Shown: positions 10,645 to 22,360 of the stretch, in pieces
Position numbering within the stretch: the stretch's first letter is position 1
Layout of the letters: each line of letters opens with the position of its first letter
Assembly (NCBI GenBank): GCA_028455995.1
Contig: JABELC010000008.1
Location: 1,301,501 to 1,365,500, forward strand
Length of the DNA: 64,000 bases
Origin: Scleromitrula shiraiana
Lineage: Eukaryota > Ascomycota > Leotiomycetes > Helotiales > Sclerotiniaceae
Reading direction: 5' to 3'
Notes under the pieces: generated by a model
What the model was told of the DNA's origin: nothing
The model's database searches: none
The model's input: the letters and a program-made list of their open reading frames with translations, nothing else
Program-made: the position numbers and the translations under genes

Positions 10645-12330
10645 ATGGCGGAAGTCCTCGGCACAGCGCTCTCCATAGTCGGAGCCGTTGGAGTGCTGGG
10701 CCAGATATTCTCAGGCTGTATAGCAGCGTATTCTCTCTTCACCACTGCGTCCAACCTGTCACGCGACTCGGAAAGACTGGTATGTAAGATCCGTATTGAG
10801 GAGATGCGCTTACTGGTTTGGGGACGGGAATGGGGTGTTTTGGAGGGGAGATTCGAGGAGAGTTTGGGGAGTGGGTTGGGTGTTGGGGTTGGGGTGGGGA
10901 ATGAGAGGATGAGGAAACTCGCGGTGGATATTTTGAGTGAGCTTTATAGGACTATTACGGATTGGCAGAAGTTGAGGGAAAAGTATGGGGTTCTTGAGGA
11001 AGGAGATGGAAATGGCAATGGGAGTGGGAGTGGGAGTGGGAGTGAGAAGGAAAAAGTAGGTTTAGGGAAATTGAGTTTGAGAACTGAACTATCGAGGAGG
11101 GTCAAATGGGTGATTGGAGATAAAGAGAAGTTTACTGTTCTATTGCAAGATCTGAAGGATTACAACGATGGTCTGGAACAATTATTCCCACCAGCCAGGT
11201 TAGCAACTCTGCATCGAACATGGACTAACGAGCTCTTGCAAGATGCGCATCGAGATCTGGGAAAGCTGAGCTTGTTAGAGACAGCAAGTAGTGGGATCTA
11301 TCCCGGCCTCAACATATCCGCAAATTTAAAACAACTGCGAATCAATCTCGATGAAAAAGAAACAAACAATTTCAAACCAACCTACTCACTCAAGATCCAA
11401 CGATCCGCCTTAACGATCAAATCCCAAGAGACGAGAAGAGTGCACGCCACATATCGAAACCCCTCATTACCAGAACCGCAACAAATAGTCGTAGAATGGG
11501 TAGACTACGACAAAGAAGATCTCGACGCTCGACTAAATCATCTCCGACGAATCGATGATCTCGCCCGCATGATCCATAGCGCCTCAAATCGTCATCCGGA
11601 TCTCCATACTATCGACTGTCTGGGCTACACAGACGATACCACATCCACCCGCTACGGCCTAATCTACCACGTCCCATCACCCACCTCCTCAACACTCAAT
11701 TCCCTCATCCTCAGTAATGATATCCGCACCCCGGATCTTAACCATCGGTTTAGGTTAGCGCATACGTTATCTATTGCTCTCTGGTCCCTTCACTCCCTCG
11801 ATTGGTTGCATAAAAATCTTTGTTCTTCTAATATACTTTTTTTCCCTTCTGCGAGCGAAAATTCTCCGACTATGATGACGACGAGTTCTAATGTTCCTGA
11901 CATATCGACGCCGTATTTATTGGGCTTTGATGCTTCGCGACCTGATCAGATGGGCGAGATGAGTATAGCGTCCAGGAATCCAACAGCAGGAGATCTCCAC
12001 CGTCATCCCTCCTCCCTAAACAACATGAAAGGCGTGGGAGAGAGAAAACCCTACTGTAAATCGTACGATATATATTCACTGGGGTTAATTTTACTGGAAA
12101 TAGGACTGTGGAAGACGCTGCAGATGTTTCACAAGAACCATTATTCGGCGGAGAGGTTTCGAGATAAGATTGTGTTGCTGAATTTGGTTCCAGGGTTGGG
12201 GAGTAAGACGGGCGCGCTTTATAAGGAGGTGGTTGAGAGGTGTTTGTTAGTTAGGGAGGATTTGGGGGGTGGGGAGGCGGGGAAGTTGATGGAGTGGGTG
12301 GTGGGGAGTTTGGAGAGTTTTAGGGTTTAG
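10645..12330 (+). CDS. HeLo domain fused to a kinase-like (pseudokinase) domain
   Basis: Single exon. The start at 10645 is preferred because MAEVLGTALSIVGAVGVLGQ is the typical N-terminus of HeLo (HET-s/LopB) domains; the frame is open a little further up. Residues 1 to about 210 fit a HeLo helical bundle with an amphipathic first helix, SGCIAAYSLFTTA, LSRDSERLVCKIRIEEMRL and LKDYNDGLEQLFPP. Residues from about 250 resemble a protein kinase: VVEW (281-285) at the VAIK strand, HKNLCSSNIL (389-398) at the HRD loop, LGFD (426-429) at DFG, and YDIYSLGLILLEIGLW from 474 as subdomain IX. The VAIK Lys, HRD Asp and DFG Asp are all replaced, so catalysis is unlikely. Known HeLo domains execute regulated cell death at membranes in fungal incompatibility. 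A role in cell death or immunity here is inference. Confidence 0.85.
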   Translation: MAEVLGTALSIVGAVGVLGQIFSGCIAAYSLFTTASNLSRDSERLVCKIRIEEMRLLVWGREWGVLEGRFEESLGSGLGVGVGVGNERMRKLAVDILSELYRTITDWQKLREKYGVLEEGDGNGNGSGSGSGSEKEKVGLGKLSLRTELSRRVKWVIGDKEKFTVLLQDLKDYNDGLEQLFPPARLATLHRTWTNELLQDAHRDLGKLSLLETASSGIYPGLNISANLKQLRINLDEKETNNFKPTYSLKIQRSALTIKSQETRRVHATYRNPSLPEPQQIVVEWVDYDKEDLDARLNHLRRIDDLARMIHSASNRHPDLHTIDCLGYTDDTTSTRYGLIYHVPSPTSSTLNSLILSNDIRTPDLNHRFRLAHTLSIALWSLHSLDWLHKNLCSSNILFFPSASENSPTMMTTSSNVPDISTPYLLGFDASRPDQMGEMSIASRNPTAGDLHRHPSSLNNMKGVGERKPYCKSYDIYSLGLILLEIGLWKTLQMFHKNHYSAERFRDKIVLLNLVPGLGSKTGALYKEVVERCLLVREDLGGGEAGKLMEWVVGSLESFRV

Positions 12331-12696
12331 TTTGGTTCTTGTATGTATGTATTTGTATATGTGCATATTATTTGGATTTTGTTCCGCATGTTTCTTTCAA
12401 ACTTCAAACCAATGTCATATCGTGAAATTAGGTCTGTATTTTGAGCATCTAAACATAGCTTTATGCAAAAGTATTTGGCATTATTCCCTACAACAACTAC
12501 TTGGGCCTCACACGCAGTTGATATTATGATCAATCCTATACCATTTTGAAATTATGCCATGAAATTTGGGTATCGCAGTTGCTGCGGCTTCTCTCTCCAA
12601 GGCATTGATGTTCAGCGGATGTGCGTCCGATAATCATGTGTTCTACTATTTTCAATATCTTGAACTTGTATAGTAGCTCTCTAGAGGTCTGCTTTA
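12331..12696. other. Short convergent intergenic gap
   Basis: This 366-base A+T-rich space lies between the 3' ends of the HeLo gene and the Zn2Cys6 gene. No terminator or other element can be recognised. Confidence 0.5.
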
Positions 12697-14119
12697 TCAT
12701 GCAATGACAATACTATCAATAGCAATTCTTGCCATTCTGAGAATTTCCATGCAACCTTTGGTTCTCTCCCCATCACAGTTTTTAGATGACAGATCCGGAA
12801 AATGCCCTTCATGTGTTTCTATTAAACCTGCAGCCTTTTGTGCATCTAACATGTCGTGGCGAGTAAGCTGTCGACGTTCCATCTCTGCGATGAGATCTCT
12901 AAGGCCTTTGAATCTGACGCCAGGTTGTTCATGGCCATATATATCAACCCGTAATAAAGCTCGAACCGTTCTTCGCCACTCTGAAGGCTGCATCTTGATA
13001 TTCGTCATAGGAAGGGCATTGCCAATGCACTCTATAGCTTCCAATATGGGTCTTTGGCGTTCACACAAACCTCCATACTCAAGGTATTCGAACGTTTTGG
13101 TCTGACCAGCTGCAGTGGCTTTCTCTGCCTCGTCGTCAACCATTTTAAGTAGCCGACCATAACCATTCGCTATGATGGGGAGTATTGTTCCAAGAAGCAT
13201 AGTATTTTGGAAAGCTTCAATAGGAGGTACCGCAGTAGTTAATGAAGCGGCACCACAGGAAGGACACTGTAATGTAAAATGTCAGAACGAATCTTTACTA
13301 TAAAGACAGAATCTAGAATGACGAATTCGAAAAATTTGGTGAACATGATATCGTCCAGTGATGTACATACCCATATTGCCGTCCCCGCTGTTGTAGCAGC
13401 AGTACGGACCACTCTCAAAGCTTCTGCTATATTACTCGGAAATTGTTGGAGTGCTGCAAGAGACAAGTACATAGCAGCCAAGCATGTACACGATGCTGTC
13501 GAATTATGAGGTTGGATATCGCTTTCGGGTGGAGTGGGATTCGATGTCACTGGCAGCTGTGCCTCCTCATCACCAACAAGTAATGTTCCATTTTCTCTCA
13601 TATTTACATCACTAAAATCGATCAAAGGACCAGAGGTAAGATCATGATCTCCAAAATGCCATACAACTCGACCGTCATTTGTTGTTGAGCCCAAGAATGG
13701 AGATGGATTTAATACATCAGCAGTAAATGGTTGTAATGGAGGGTCGAGACCAGTGAAGTATGACTCTACAATATTGTCATCGTTGTAATCGTCAAGGTCA
13801 TTGCCCAAGAATGGAAATGCGCCAACGTTCTGGTCTTCCTGTCGATATTCAATCTGAGCGACAGGGGGTTCATCTCTTGCTTCTATAAATCGGCGCTTTC
13901 TGGGCCTTCCCATAGGTTTTTGCTCGGAATAATGACAGATTATATTGTCTCGTATACATCTTTCGCACCCGTTCGGGTCTTTCGAGCACGCAAGCTTTCT
14001 TGCTCCTATGGTTGCTTGATCAGCGGTTGAACACCCGGTGAGTCCCACACTGAGCTTCACTTACTACATACATCACATGCACGTCTTTTCAAATTAGATT
14101 CATCTGTTAGAGGAGGCAT
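12697..14119 (-). CDS. Zn(II)2Cys6 transcription factor
   Basis: Three minus-strand exons: 14119-14065, 14005-13371 and 13266-12697, about 419 residues. The start codon lies in a short first exon that splices (GTAAGT...ATAG) in the middle of the zinc cluster. The joined sequence gives C15-x2-C18-x6-C25-x6-C32-x2-C35-x6-C42, the exact binuclear zinc cluster spacing, followed by a basic linker MGRPRKRR. The middle is acidic and low in complexity, as in activation or linker regions. The C-terminal third (LAALQQFPSNIAEALRVV, then ECIGNALPM and WRRTVRALLRVDIYGHEQPG) resembles the C-terminal helical region of AflR-like regulators. Targets are unknown. It is divergent from erb1 with 268 bases between start codons. 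Confidence 0.9.
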
Positions 14120-14387
14120 TATTATAACATTAAATTATAAAAGTGGTAATAAACTTGAGGTTTGAAAATACTAAAAATTATGTCTAATGCGTTGACTATT
14201 AAAGTACTCACAAGTATAATGGAGTGCAGGAGGAGTGCAGGAGGAGTTGGGGTTCGGAGACTCAGTTGGGTGATTGACATCAAAGGACGCTAAGATAAGA
14301 ATTCGCGATAAGCTAATTTGTCAATTTTTCTACAGAAAAAAATCTGGAGAAGCTTCAAGGCTAAGAAGCATCAATTACTTTCACAAA

Positions 14388-16727
14388 ATGGCACCCCCAA
14401 CAAATCAACGAAAGCGGAAAGCTGTTACTCGAGATGTACCTGAGATTTCGGACGTTGAATCAGACGCAGAATTTGGGGATGGTCTTCTAGAAGGCATTTT
14501 GTCGCAAAGTGAAGATGAATCGGACGACAGCGCCCAAGAGGATAGTGAAGACGAGGAAGACCTAGAGGACGATGAACTTGAAGCATTGGATAGTGACGAA
14601 ATACCTTCTGGAGATGAAGCTGATGGCGCAGAGACTGGCAATACCTTGAGCAAAGCCAATGGCATCGAAGACGATGATAAGCCAAATTATACTGTTGTGA
14701 CAGATGCGAACGGAGGAGAACGTTATGTCTACGACGAAATAGACCCCGTGTATGATTCTGATGATTCCGACGCCCAAGAACCTACAAATACTATTGGAAA
14801 CATACCTTTATCGTTTTATGATTCTTACCCTCACATTGGATACGATATCAATGGCAAGAAGATTATGCGACCCGCGAAAGGAGAAGCTCTCGATGCATTG
14901 TTGGACAGTATCGATGTACCGAAGGGTTGGACTGGTCTTACAGATCCTTCTACTGGAAAGCCTTTGAACCTAAGTCAAGATGAATTGGAGATTCTTCGTA
15001 GGATACAAGCAAATGAGACCCCAGAAGGTTACGATCCTTACCCAGTAAGTATTTACTTGTAGCATTATACTTGGATACATCTCTCTAACAAATTCTAGGA
15101 AACCGTTCCGTATTTCACCTCTGTTGAAGAAATCATGCCTCTTAGCGGCGCGCCCGAGCCCAAAAGACGTTTCTTGCCATCCAAACATGAAGCAAAACGA
15201 GTTATGAAAATTGTTCGAGCAATCCGTGAAGGAAGAATCCTTCCATATCGACCACCTGAAGAACGAGAGAATGAGGAGGAGGAAGAGCATCATTATGATA
15301 TATGGCAAAATGAAGAGGCTCAGCCAGATCATGTCATGAAGATCCCTGCACCAAAACCTGCACCACCGGGCTATGATCTAAGTTATAATCCTCCTCCAGA
15401 GTACCTTCCATCTAAAGCAGAGAAGAAGGAATGGGAGTCTACAGATCCTGAAGACAGGGAGAAAGAATATCTACCAACTGCGTACGATTCTTTGCGAAAG
15501 GTTCCGGCATATGATAGGTTTATTAACGAGAGGTTCGAACGATCACTGGATCTATATCTCGCTCCCCGAGTTCGAAAGAATAGGCTGAACATTGATCCTG
15601 CATCTTTACTGCCAAACTTGCCAAAACCAGAGGAACTCAAACCATTCCCCACAGTCACGCAAACTCTATTCCGTGGTCACGAAGGTAGAGTACGAAGTCT
15701 AGCCATTGATCCATCTGGAACATGGCTCGCTAGTGGTGGTGATGATGGTACTGTTCGCGTTTGGGAACTTCTCACCGGAAAACAACTTTGGAGCGCACAA
15801 ATTGGGGATGAGGAGGCGGTCAATGTTGTTAGGTGGCGGCCTGCAAAGGATGCAATTATCCTTTCAGCCGCAGCAGGGGAGGATATTTACCTTATGGTCC
15901 CTACCATTATCGATCCTGTCGCTGAAAGCAATAGCAGAGAACTTCTAGATGCCGGTTTTGGTTACGCAAAGAATGCTGTACCTACCCTTACGGCACATGG
16001 ACAAAGGAAAGAACAAGTTGCAACATGGTCTCGACCAACCTCGAGGCTTCAAGATGAAGGTGTATTAGTCAAGATTACAGTAAGATCAACTGTCAAAGTT
16101 ATTAGCTGGCATCGAAGAGGCGACTTCTTTTCCACAGTTTCGCCCACTGCACAAAAGTCTGCAGTCGCAATTCACACACTCTCCAAACATCTCACTCAAA
16201 TACCTTTCCGTCGTCTCCCAGGTATACCACAAACTGCCCATTTCCATCCCTCTCGACCAATCTTCTTTGTCGCTACCCAACGCACAATTCGCAGCTACGA
16301 TCTCCAGAAACAAGAGTTGGTGAAAATCATTCAACCCGGAGCTCGCTGGATCTCTTCCTTTGATATCCATCCTGGAGGAGACAATTTGATTGTTGGTTCG
16401 TACGATCGTCGCCTCTTATGGCATGATCTCGACCTCTCTACTCGTCCTTACAAGACTATGCGATTCCATCAAAAAGCTATCCGAGCTGTGAAGTACCACA
16501 AAGGAGGGTTGCCACTATTTGCAGACGCAAGTGATGATGGTAGCTTGCAGATCTTCCATGGAAAGGTTGTTAGTGATATGATGGAGAATGCCACAATCGT
16601 TCCGGTTAAGGTCTTGAAGGGACACAAGGTGAAGAGCGCTTTGGGTGTTATGGATATTGATTGGCATCCAAAGGAACCTTGGTGTGTTAGTGCTGGTGCG
16701 GATGGAACTTGTAGATTGTGGACTTGA
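14388..16727 (+). CDS. erb1: Ribosome biogenesis protein Erb1 (BOP1)
   Basis: Two exons, 14388-15044 and 15099-16727, about 761 residues. The N-terminus is basic then very acidic (SEDESDDSAQEDSEDEEDLE). It is followed by the BOP1NT domain: YDSYPHIGYDINGKKIMRPA, LDSIDVPKGWTGLTDP, and after the splice VEEIMPLSGAPEPKRRF, PSKHEAKRVMKIVRAIREG and YDRFINERFERSLDLYLAPR. From about residue 410 WD40 repeats begin (GHEGRVRSLAIDPSGTWLAS, GGDDGTVRVWE) and run to the end (SAGADGTCRLW). Erb1 forms the PeBoW-type complex with Ytm1 and Nop7 and is needed for 27S pre-rRNA processing and 60S subunit assembly in the nucleolus. Length and all family blocks match. Confidence 0.96.
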
Positions 16728-17489
16728 TGTGTTGTTAATGGTGACCAAAAAGTGGAGTAATTGGAGTGTTTATTTGGGCTTCTTGTTAGATATCAGTTGT
16801 GAAGAACACTTTTAAGATCAATATTTTTCTAATATCATATGTTCAAAGTGAAAATGAAAACAGGTTTGAGGCTATGCGTAGTTGAGATAAGTAGAGCTTG
16901 TATGAGGCAGAATTCTATTCGTGATCATATCATTCCTCCAATAGTGACCAGTCATAAAGCACAAATTGGGTTGTCGCAAATTCAATTGAGTTCAATTGAG
17001 CAATAAATTAATTATTCAGACATGCAACAAAACTTTTTGCTATCTTTGAAGAAAAGGAGGTGCAACTGTATCAATATTTCATCTAAGCCTCTCTTCAATT
17101 TCGCTTCAAAGGAAATTATTTATAATTATACTCCTTTCTTCTTTCATGCATATAGAAAGGCTGTATAAGAATCAAACACTCTAATATCGATTAAACTCAA
17201 TATATTTGTTGCATAAAAATCTATTGGAGCTGGTATTATTGTCTGGTTGTCGATGAAATGTAGAAAATATACTCAAACCATCATCATCACATATACATCC
17301 TGCATACAGAACAGAGTATAATGATTGAACGGATGACAACAATCGGTCTTGTGGAACCAGTATCACAAATACGCAACTTGAGACTTAAGAATTGAATTCG
17401 TCCGGAAGCTGTTGACTATTGAGCTCTAGCAGCCGAGCATACAGTTGAGTAGGACGATGCCATCACATCATGATATGCTAAATATGCAG

Positions 17490-17630
17490 CTAAGCGAACC
17501 GTGTCTGCGGATCAAATAGCAGAACTGGACCTGCCGAAAACTGCTGAGATGTTTGAATAAATGAATATAGTTGTCCGAGTGCAAGAAGTACGTCACTCAA
17601 ATGCAGTCCACGAACTTTCTTCATCAAAGC
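17490..17630 (-). pseudogene. Orphan terminal exon, function unknown
   Basis: After a CTCTTTCAG acceptor at 17631 the minus strand is open for 46 codons and ends at TAG 17490-17492. The translation has an amphipathic, protein-like composition (VRGLHLSDVLLALGQLYSF, then QQFSAGPVLLFDPQTRF). Upstream sequence on this strand is littered with stop codons and no partner exon can be traced. It is probably the surviving end of a decayed gene, or a terminal exon whose other exons are too short to see. I do not recognise the family. Confidence 0.35.
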
Positions 17631-18419
17631 CTGAAAGAGTGAAGACTCTGCGAAACAGGTCTATTAAGCAGTAGAAAAAGTAGTAGTTATCTCAGCCTTA
17701 CTTTACCTATGTCTTAGCTCCTCTCTTCCCCGGCAGTGCTAACACTACTCAGTAGCACATTAGGGTCGAGTCTCAATAGCTGCAATTGCTCCAAACTTCA
17801 CGAACATGCTGGCGAATAAAATTTGGTTATCTAGCCCGGCAAACAAGCCTAATGACTTCCATTGGGGTGTATGGGAAATCTGCCTGCTAGCATTAGTTCC
17901 CAATTCATGTTGACAACTCTTCACAAACTTTTAAAATGCAAGAATATACCATAATTTCGAAATCAAACGTTTTATATTAAATAATATCTGAAAATTATCC
18001 TGATAACACAGGAAGCTCATGCGCCAATGCCTATCACCCAGACCCTATCATTGACACCGTAGTTATGCATACCACAATCCACCTATAGTCATCAATAGCA
18101 TCGCTATGCATATTGCCCCGAATCCTGATGGAAATTCAATCGATCAAAAACCTCGGACGACCCGCAATAAAATAATCTGAAATCGGTATTAAACCCAAAA
18201 CCTGATTGACCGAAGCCCCTCTCCGTACGATTTAATGCTAACAATCGATAACAAGAAACTGTAGATTGAAAAGAAGAGTGAACATCACAAGCGGATGTAT
18301 CTCAAAGTTGTCATCGTAATGTCCTACATTTCTGTCCAATATTCGACGGCTGCTTCGCTACGAGAGTTTTCAGTTAGTATATATATACTACTGATTTAAA
18401 CCCGATAAACAAATGCCTC

Positions 18420-18835
18420 TTACCTCATTGATTTTTCCGATGTTCCACATGACCTTTGCTTCTTGTTAGTTTTTGAGGCTAGCTCAATCTTTCCCATTTC
18501 TATGTTGTGATAGAGCTCATGTTTCTTGATATTGTGATCCATCTCTCTATATTTAATCCTCATCTGATGATGTCTTTCAAGCAGAACGATACAGGAGATT
18601 GAGAATATGAGAACTCCGACAAGAGATGCAATATAAATGTTCTCAAGATACTTGCCCGCAATGATTTCCAGACCAAGTCCCATGAGTATGAAATAAGATT
18701 CTCTATGACCAAATAGAAGAGAAATTGTAGAAGGAACTTGATGGCGAAGATGTGACCTTCCAAAATGCAGAATTCGTACATGATATTGGGTTCGAAGTAG
18801 TAGATAAGTGCGAAGACATTGGCGATGAAGAACAT
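18420..18835 (-). pseudogene. Membrane-protein-like fragments in two overlapping frames
   Basis: Two overlapping minus-strand frames both look protein-like. One (18835-18560) begins MFFIANVFALIYYFEPNI and is strongly hydrophobic. The other (18683-18420) has a single predicted membrane helix (IASLVGVLIFSISCIVLLE) followed by a charged helical tail (HHQMRIKYREMDHNIKKHE). Joining them needs either an intron around 18690 without a good donor or a frameshift. A third hydrophobic frame (19121-18921) lies upstream in the same orientation. This may be a decayed multi-pass membrane protein gene; no family is recognised. Confidence 0.25.
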
Positions 18836-20043
18836 GTTGAAAGAGTTTGATGTATTGTAGATTTAGGTTATGAGGTTGATAGGAGTAGAAGCAAAGCTAC
18901 TATAGGATTGGTGAACTAATCTAGCTTTTGTGGTAGAAGAGTGCTGAAGAAATGAAGATGTTAATGTTGATATGAGCATGAATCTTGTTGATGAAAATAA
19001 CAGATGTAGAAAGAAACAGGACTTTTGGAGTTGATATTTTGGGTTGTAAACAAAAGCATAGGAATTTTAGAATGAATGCCGACTCTTCTAAGAGCAAACG
19101 AAGATTACAGTAGAGAAACATCTGTAAGCGAGCCGACTAGAAATACAGTTGTAAACCACTTCATATACATATCCCGTATTTCGTTTGTCTAAAATTGAAA
19201 AGAAAGAACATACACTCATATGAAACTTGAAGAATACTGAAATAAAAAAATTAGATGTCGTTCAAACCTCTTCGAATAAATCATGATTGGAAAATTCAGA
19301 AAGTACATATAATATGGAATAGTGTACATAAAAACCTAAAATGAGTTTGATCACATGTTTAGGAAACGATTGTAGCTGGAAAAGGAAAGCCTTGAATGAT
19401 ATTATATCTGTCTACTCCAAACTCAATAACGAGGGAGGAACTCCTGAAAAGCCTACGAGGTACGAACTTATGAGGAGCCATGCCATCAGTCATTCACTAC
19501 CGGACATGCCGTAAAGAATGGACAACGGTTCATCAACCATATCTGTAGAGCGCAAGGCCGCAAGATAATTATTTGACTACAGTCGTCAATTTTCTCCATC
19601 ACCTGGCTATATCAATTCATTCAATAGAAATAACAGAGCAAAAAGTAATTCCGAAACACTTTAGTATTTTGAGGTAGAGTACTTTTGACATCTTTGTTTG
19701 TGGAGATTTTGGATGAAAATGTGGATTAATCAGGGGTCATTTTCGAATCGATCTCCCCATCTTGCCGTGATTACACTTGAAACAAATCTATTTCATGTGG
19801 AAGTGGTAGTCGTTTCTGATGGTGAGATATCCTTCTGAGATTAGCTAGAGACTCGGGACAAGAATTTATTCAATGTTTCGAATAAAGACAAGACAAGCAG
19901 TGATACGATACCTTGGGATACATTTACTAGTGTCGCCAAGCCCATAAAAGTAGGTCTAAACTCGAAAATTCTTCTTCCGCATCAAAACCAAAAAAATTTG
20001 CAAAAAAACCAACCGCTGATTGAATGCTTCAATATTAAATAAC

Positions 20044-20124
20044 GACGCGAGCAGGATTTGAACCTGCGCCTCCGAAGAGAATAGATTTCTAGTCTATCGC
20101 ATTAGACCACTCTGCCATCGCGCC
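20044..20124 (-). tRNA. tRNA-Ser (anticodon AGA)
   Basis: On the minus strand, 81 bases fold as a class II tRNA. The acceptor stem GGCGCGA pairs with TCGCGTC. The anticodon stem ATAGA/TCTAT encloses loop CTAGAAA, giving anticodon AGA. An extra arm CTC-TTCG-GAG follows, and the T arm is GCAGG/CCTGC with loop TTCAAAT. A-box (TGGCAGAGTGG) and B-box (GGTTCAAATCC) promoter elements are intact. There is no intron and no encoded CCA. The long variable arm and AGA anticodon together identify it as tRNA-Ser decoding UCU (and UCC by inosine). Confidence 0.96.
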
Positions 20125-20645
20125 AAGTTTTGGTTGTTGATGTGGAATCGTTTATTAGGGATTGTATAGCGCAAATCCGCTAATGCATGTATGAATTCAC
20201 TAATATCACAACCCCACACTCCAAGAACATCATGATTAGATTTACTAAATTTTATTCCTAAATTGGTTTATGAAAACATTTAGGGAAATTCTATTTTGAC
20301 CTGTCTACAGCTAATTGAAGTCTTAGATGGTTATTAGATGGATGAGGTTTATCTCGGAACCTCATACTTCAACTGTGTCTATAGTAGAACATCATAGCAT
20401 TTTTTATAGCTGAATTAGTCGTTGGTTTGTTCGTCATCTTATTTCTCCCCTTTCGGATATCAACTAGAGTTGACCTATTGTATTATGTTCTTACATTTAA
20501 TAATTCGCATCGTTTCAATAGTACGGAGGCTTGATCTATAAGTAACGGAAAGAATATTATTATTATATTACCATCGTACATACATACATGAAATAGGCTA
20601 ATTCTATCAATAAACAAATCGTAAAAGCCAGCTCACAATTTTCGT
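20125..20645. other. Intergenic, nothing recognised
   Basis: A+T-rich spacer between the tRNA 5' flank and the 3' end of the reductase gene. Only short TTATTA and CATA runs are present. Confidence 0.5.
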
Positions 20646-21749
20646 TTATTCATCATTGGGATGGATATGCCACTTCCCAGGGTTTTTCCCATCTCGATGA
20701 TCATCCAAGATCTTATTAACAGCCTCTACATTCAAACCACCTGGTACAACCTGGAAGCTCAAAGGTTTGAGTTCTCCCGACTCAATCAATTTTGGCAATG
20801 CTGTGAAAGTCTCCAGAGCTAATTCCGGATGTAAGGGGGCCACTCCAAAGACATGGGAAATTTCATAGTCTTTCTTTGTCCCGTTCACTGATTCATTTAC
20901 TTTAACAGGTATAAGCGTGGCAATTTTCCCTTTCTTACTCGAAGACAGTAAAGAAACTGCAAGTGAATGTTCTGAATTGATAGGATCATAGATGTTGATC
21001 AAATCATCTCCAACAATACTTCTAACGCGAGCTTCGACCTCGGTGTCGCTGCCATTGCGATCAACGATATGGGTTGCACCATATGATTTGAGTTCATCCG
21101 TATTGGACAGAGATGCAGTGGTAATAATTCTTCCGATACCAGCTAGTTTGGCTAATTGAATAGCAAATTTCCCACAGTTGGATCCTCCACCAATAATGAC
21201 GACAGTCTCAGCTGCAGCATCAAAATCTTTGGTTTTTGGTTTATCCGACAATGGAGACGGAAATGCTAGGTAATTCGGATGAAAAAGAGCAACCACAGAG
21301 GCGAATAGATTTACCGGAAAAGTCGCCGCCTGGTCATCAGATATGCTGGAGGGAACTTTTGCAGAACTTCCAGTTTGAACAATTGCATATTGTTGGGAAC
21401 CTTGGCCATCCGAATTGAGTTTGGGATATCCAAAGACATGATCGCCAACCTTGTACTGATCGACATTTGGACCAAGAGCTGTAACAACTCCAGCTACATC
21501 TGCAGCGATGGCGGTCGGTAATGGTATGCCAAACAGACCATTATCACGCAATTTATGATCGTGAGGATTAACTGTATTTATGTCAGAAAAGGGTGCCTTC
21601 AGGGTATCCAAAGATAATCACTTACTTCCGCCAGAAGTGACCTTCACCACGACCTCATTCTCGCCAGGAGTAGGAATGGGACGAGTGATTTCCACGACAG
21701 GCTTTTCTGTCTCAGATATGACTATCGCTCTCTGCTGTGCTGATGACAT
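20646..21749 (-). CDS. Zinc-type medium-chain dehydrogenase/reductase (trans-enoyl reductase-like)
   Basis: Two minus-strand exons, 21749-21626 and 21571-20646, about 349 residues, with a 54-base intron (GTAAGT...ACAG). The joined frame reads MSSAQQRAIVISETEKPVVE, then VVVKVTSGG-INPHDHKLRD, a GroES-like catalytic fold with VAGVVTALGPNVDQYKVGDH and HVFGY. A Rossmann domain follows (VVIIGGGSNCGKFAIQLAKL, then IITTAS), and after it NIYDPINSEHSLAVSL. It lacks the cysteine-rich structural zinc loop and the usual catalytic Cys, as in the ToxD/enoyl reductase branch of the fold. It probably reduces a double bond or carbonyl with NADPH; the substrate is unknown. No biosynthetic cluster partners are seen nearby. 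Confidence 0.88.
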
Positions 21750-22360
21750 TTTGTTTTCTCTTGAGTACTGAGGTTGCGAAGAATAATGCTAATAATGGCT
21801 CACAACATTGACTGCCGCCGTCCACAGTATTTATATATGTCTCTTTCAACCATTACATATTCTCGATATTTCCGAAATATACTTGCGGTGTCCATCACCT
21901 GTCCGAAGTCCGATGGTTTATAATCAAAGGCATGCGGGGCTGCTGGGGTGATGTCTACAAAACCGATTTTATCACTAATCAACTATGATTAATCAGCGCT
22001 TCTGAGTATGCCAAGTAATCACAATGCATCCATTAGGCAGTGATGCCTTTTGCGAAAGGAATGATGCAAAATTATCGAGTTGTTGAAGTTCTGGATTTCC
22101 GTTCAATTTAATCGAACTAGTTTATGTATTTTAACTTGACTGTCTATATAACGTATAGACATTTAGACACGGATTAGCTTCAAATAAATTTCAATATCTA
22201 TATTCTAAACAAACATCCAAAGCAAGTTAGTTTGAGATATATTCAAATGTTGATGTTTTGGATGAGCATTCAAAAATGGATTCGCTCGTACATTAGAGCC
22301 ATTCGAAGTTCGAATGTGCCCTCAACAAATATAGAATTTTACGAATTGAGAGTCATCGTT
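21750..22360. other. Intergenic, nothing recognised
   Basis: Promoter side of the reductase gene and 3' flank of the phosphatase pseudogene. A 60-codon minus-strand frame at 21800-21982 has no family features. Confidence 0.45.

Larger units (their letters stand above)
16728..20043. other. Long A+T-rich gene-poor region
   Basis: Apart from the two weak coding-like stretches listed separately (17490-17630 and 18420-18835, both minus strand), nothing convincing is seen in 3.3 kb. Many TGA/TAA/TAG codons in all frames and the A+T bias would fit old mutated sequence, but no repeat partner is visible in this window. Confidence 0.5.

Noticed and set aside
16728..20043. Possible CRISPR, rRNA or snRNA genes in the gene-poor stretch
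   Set aside because: No spaced direct repeats, no 5S or U-RNA core sequences could be seen; only the tRNA-Ser at its edge is convincing.
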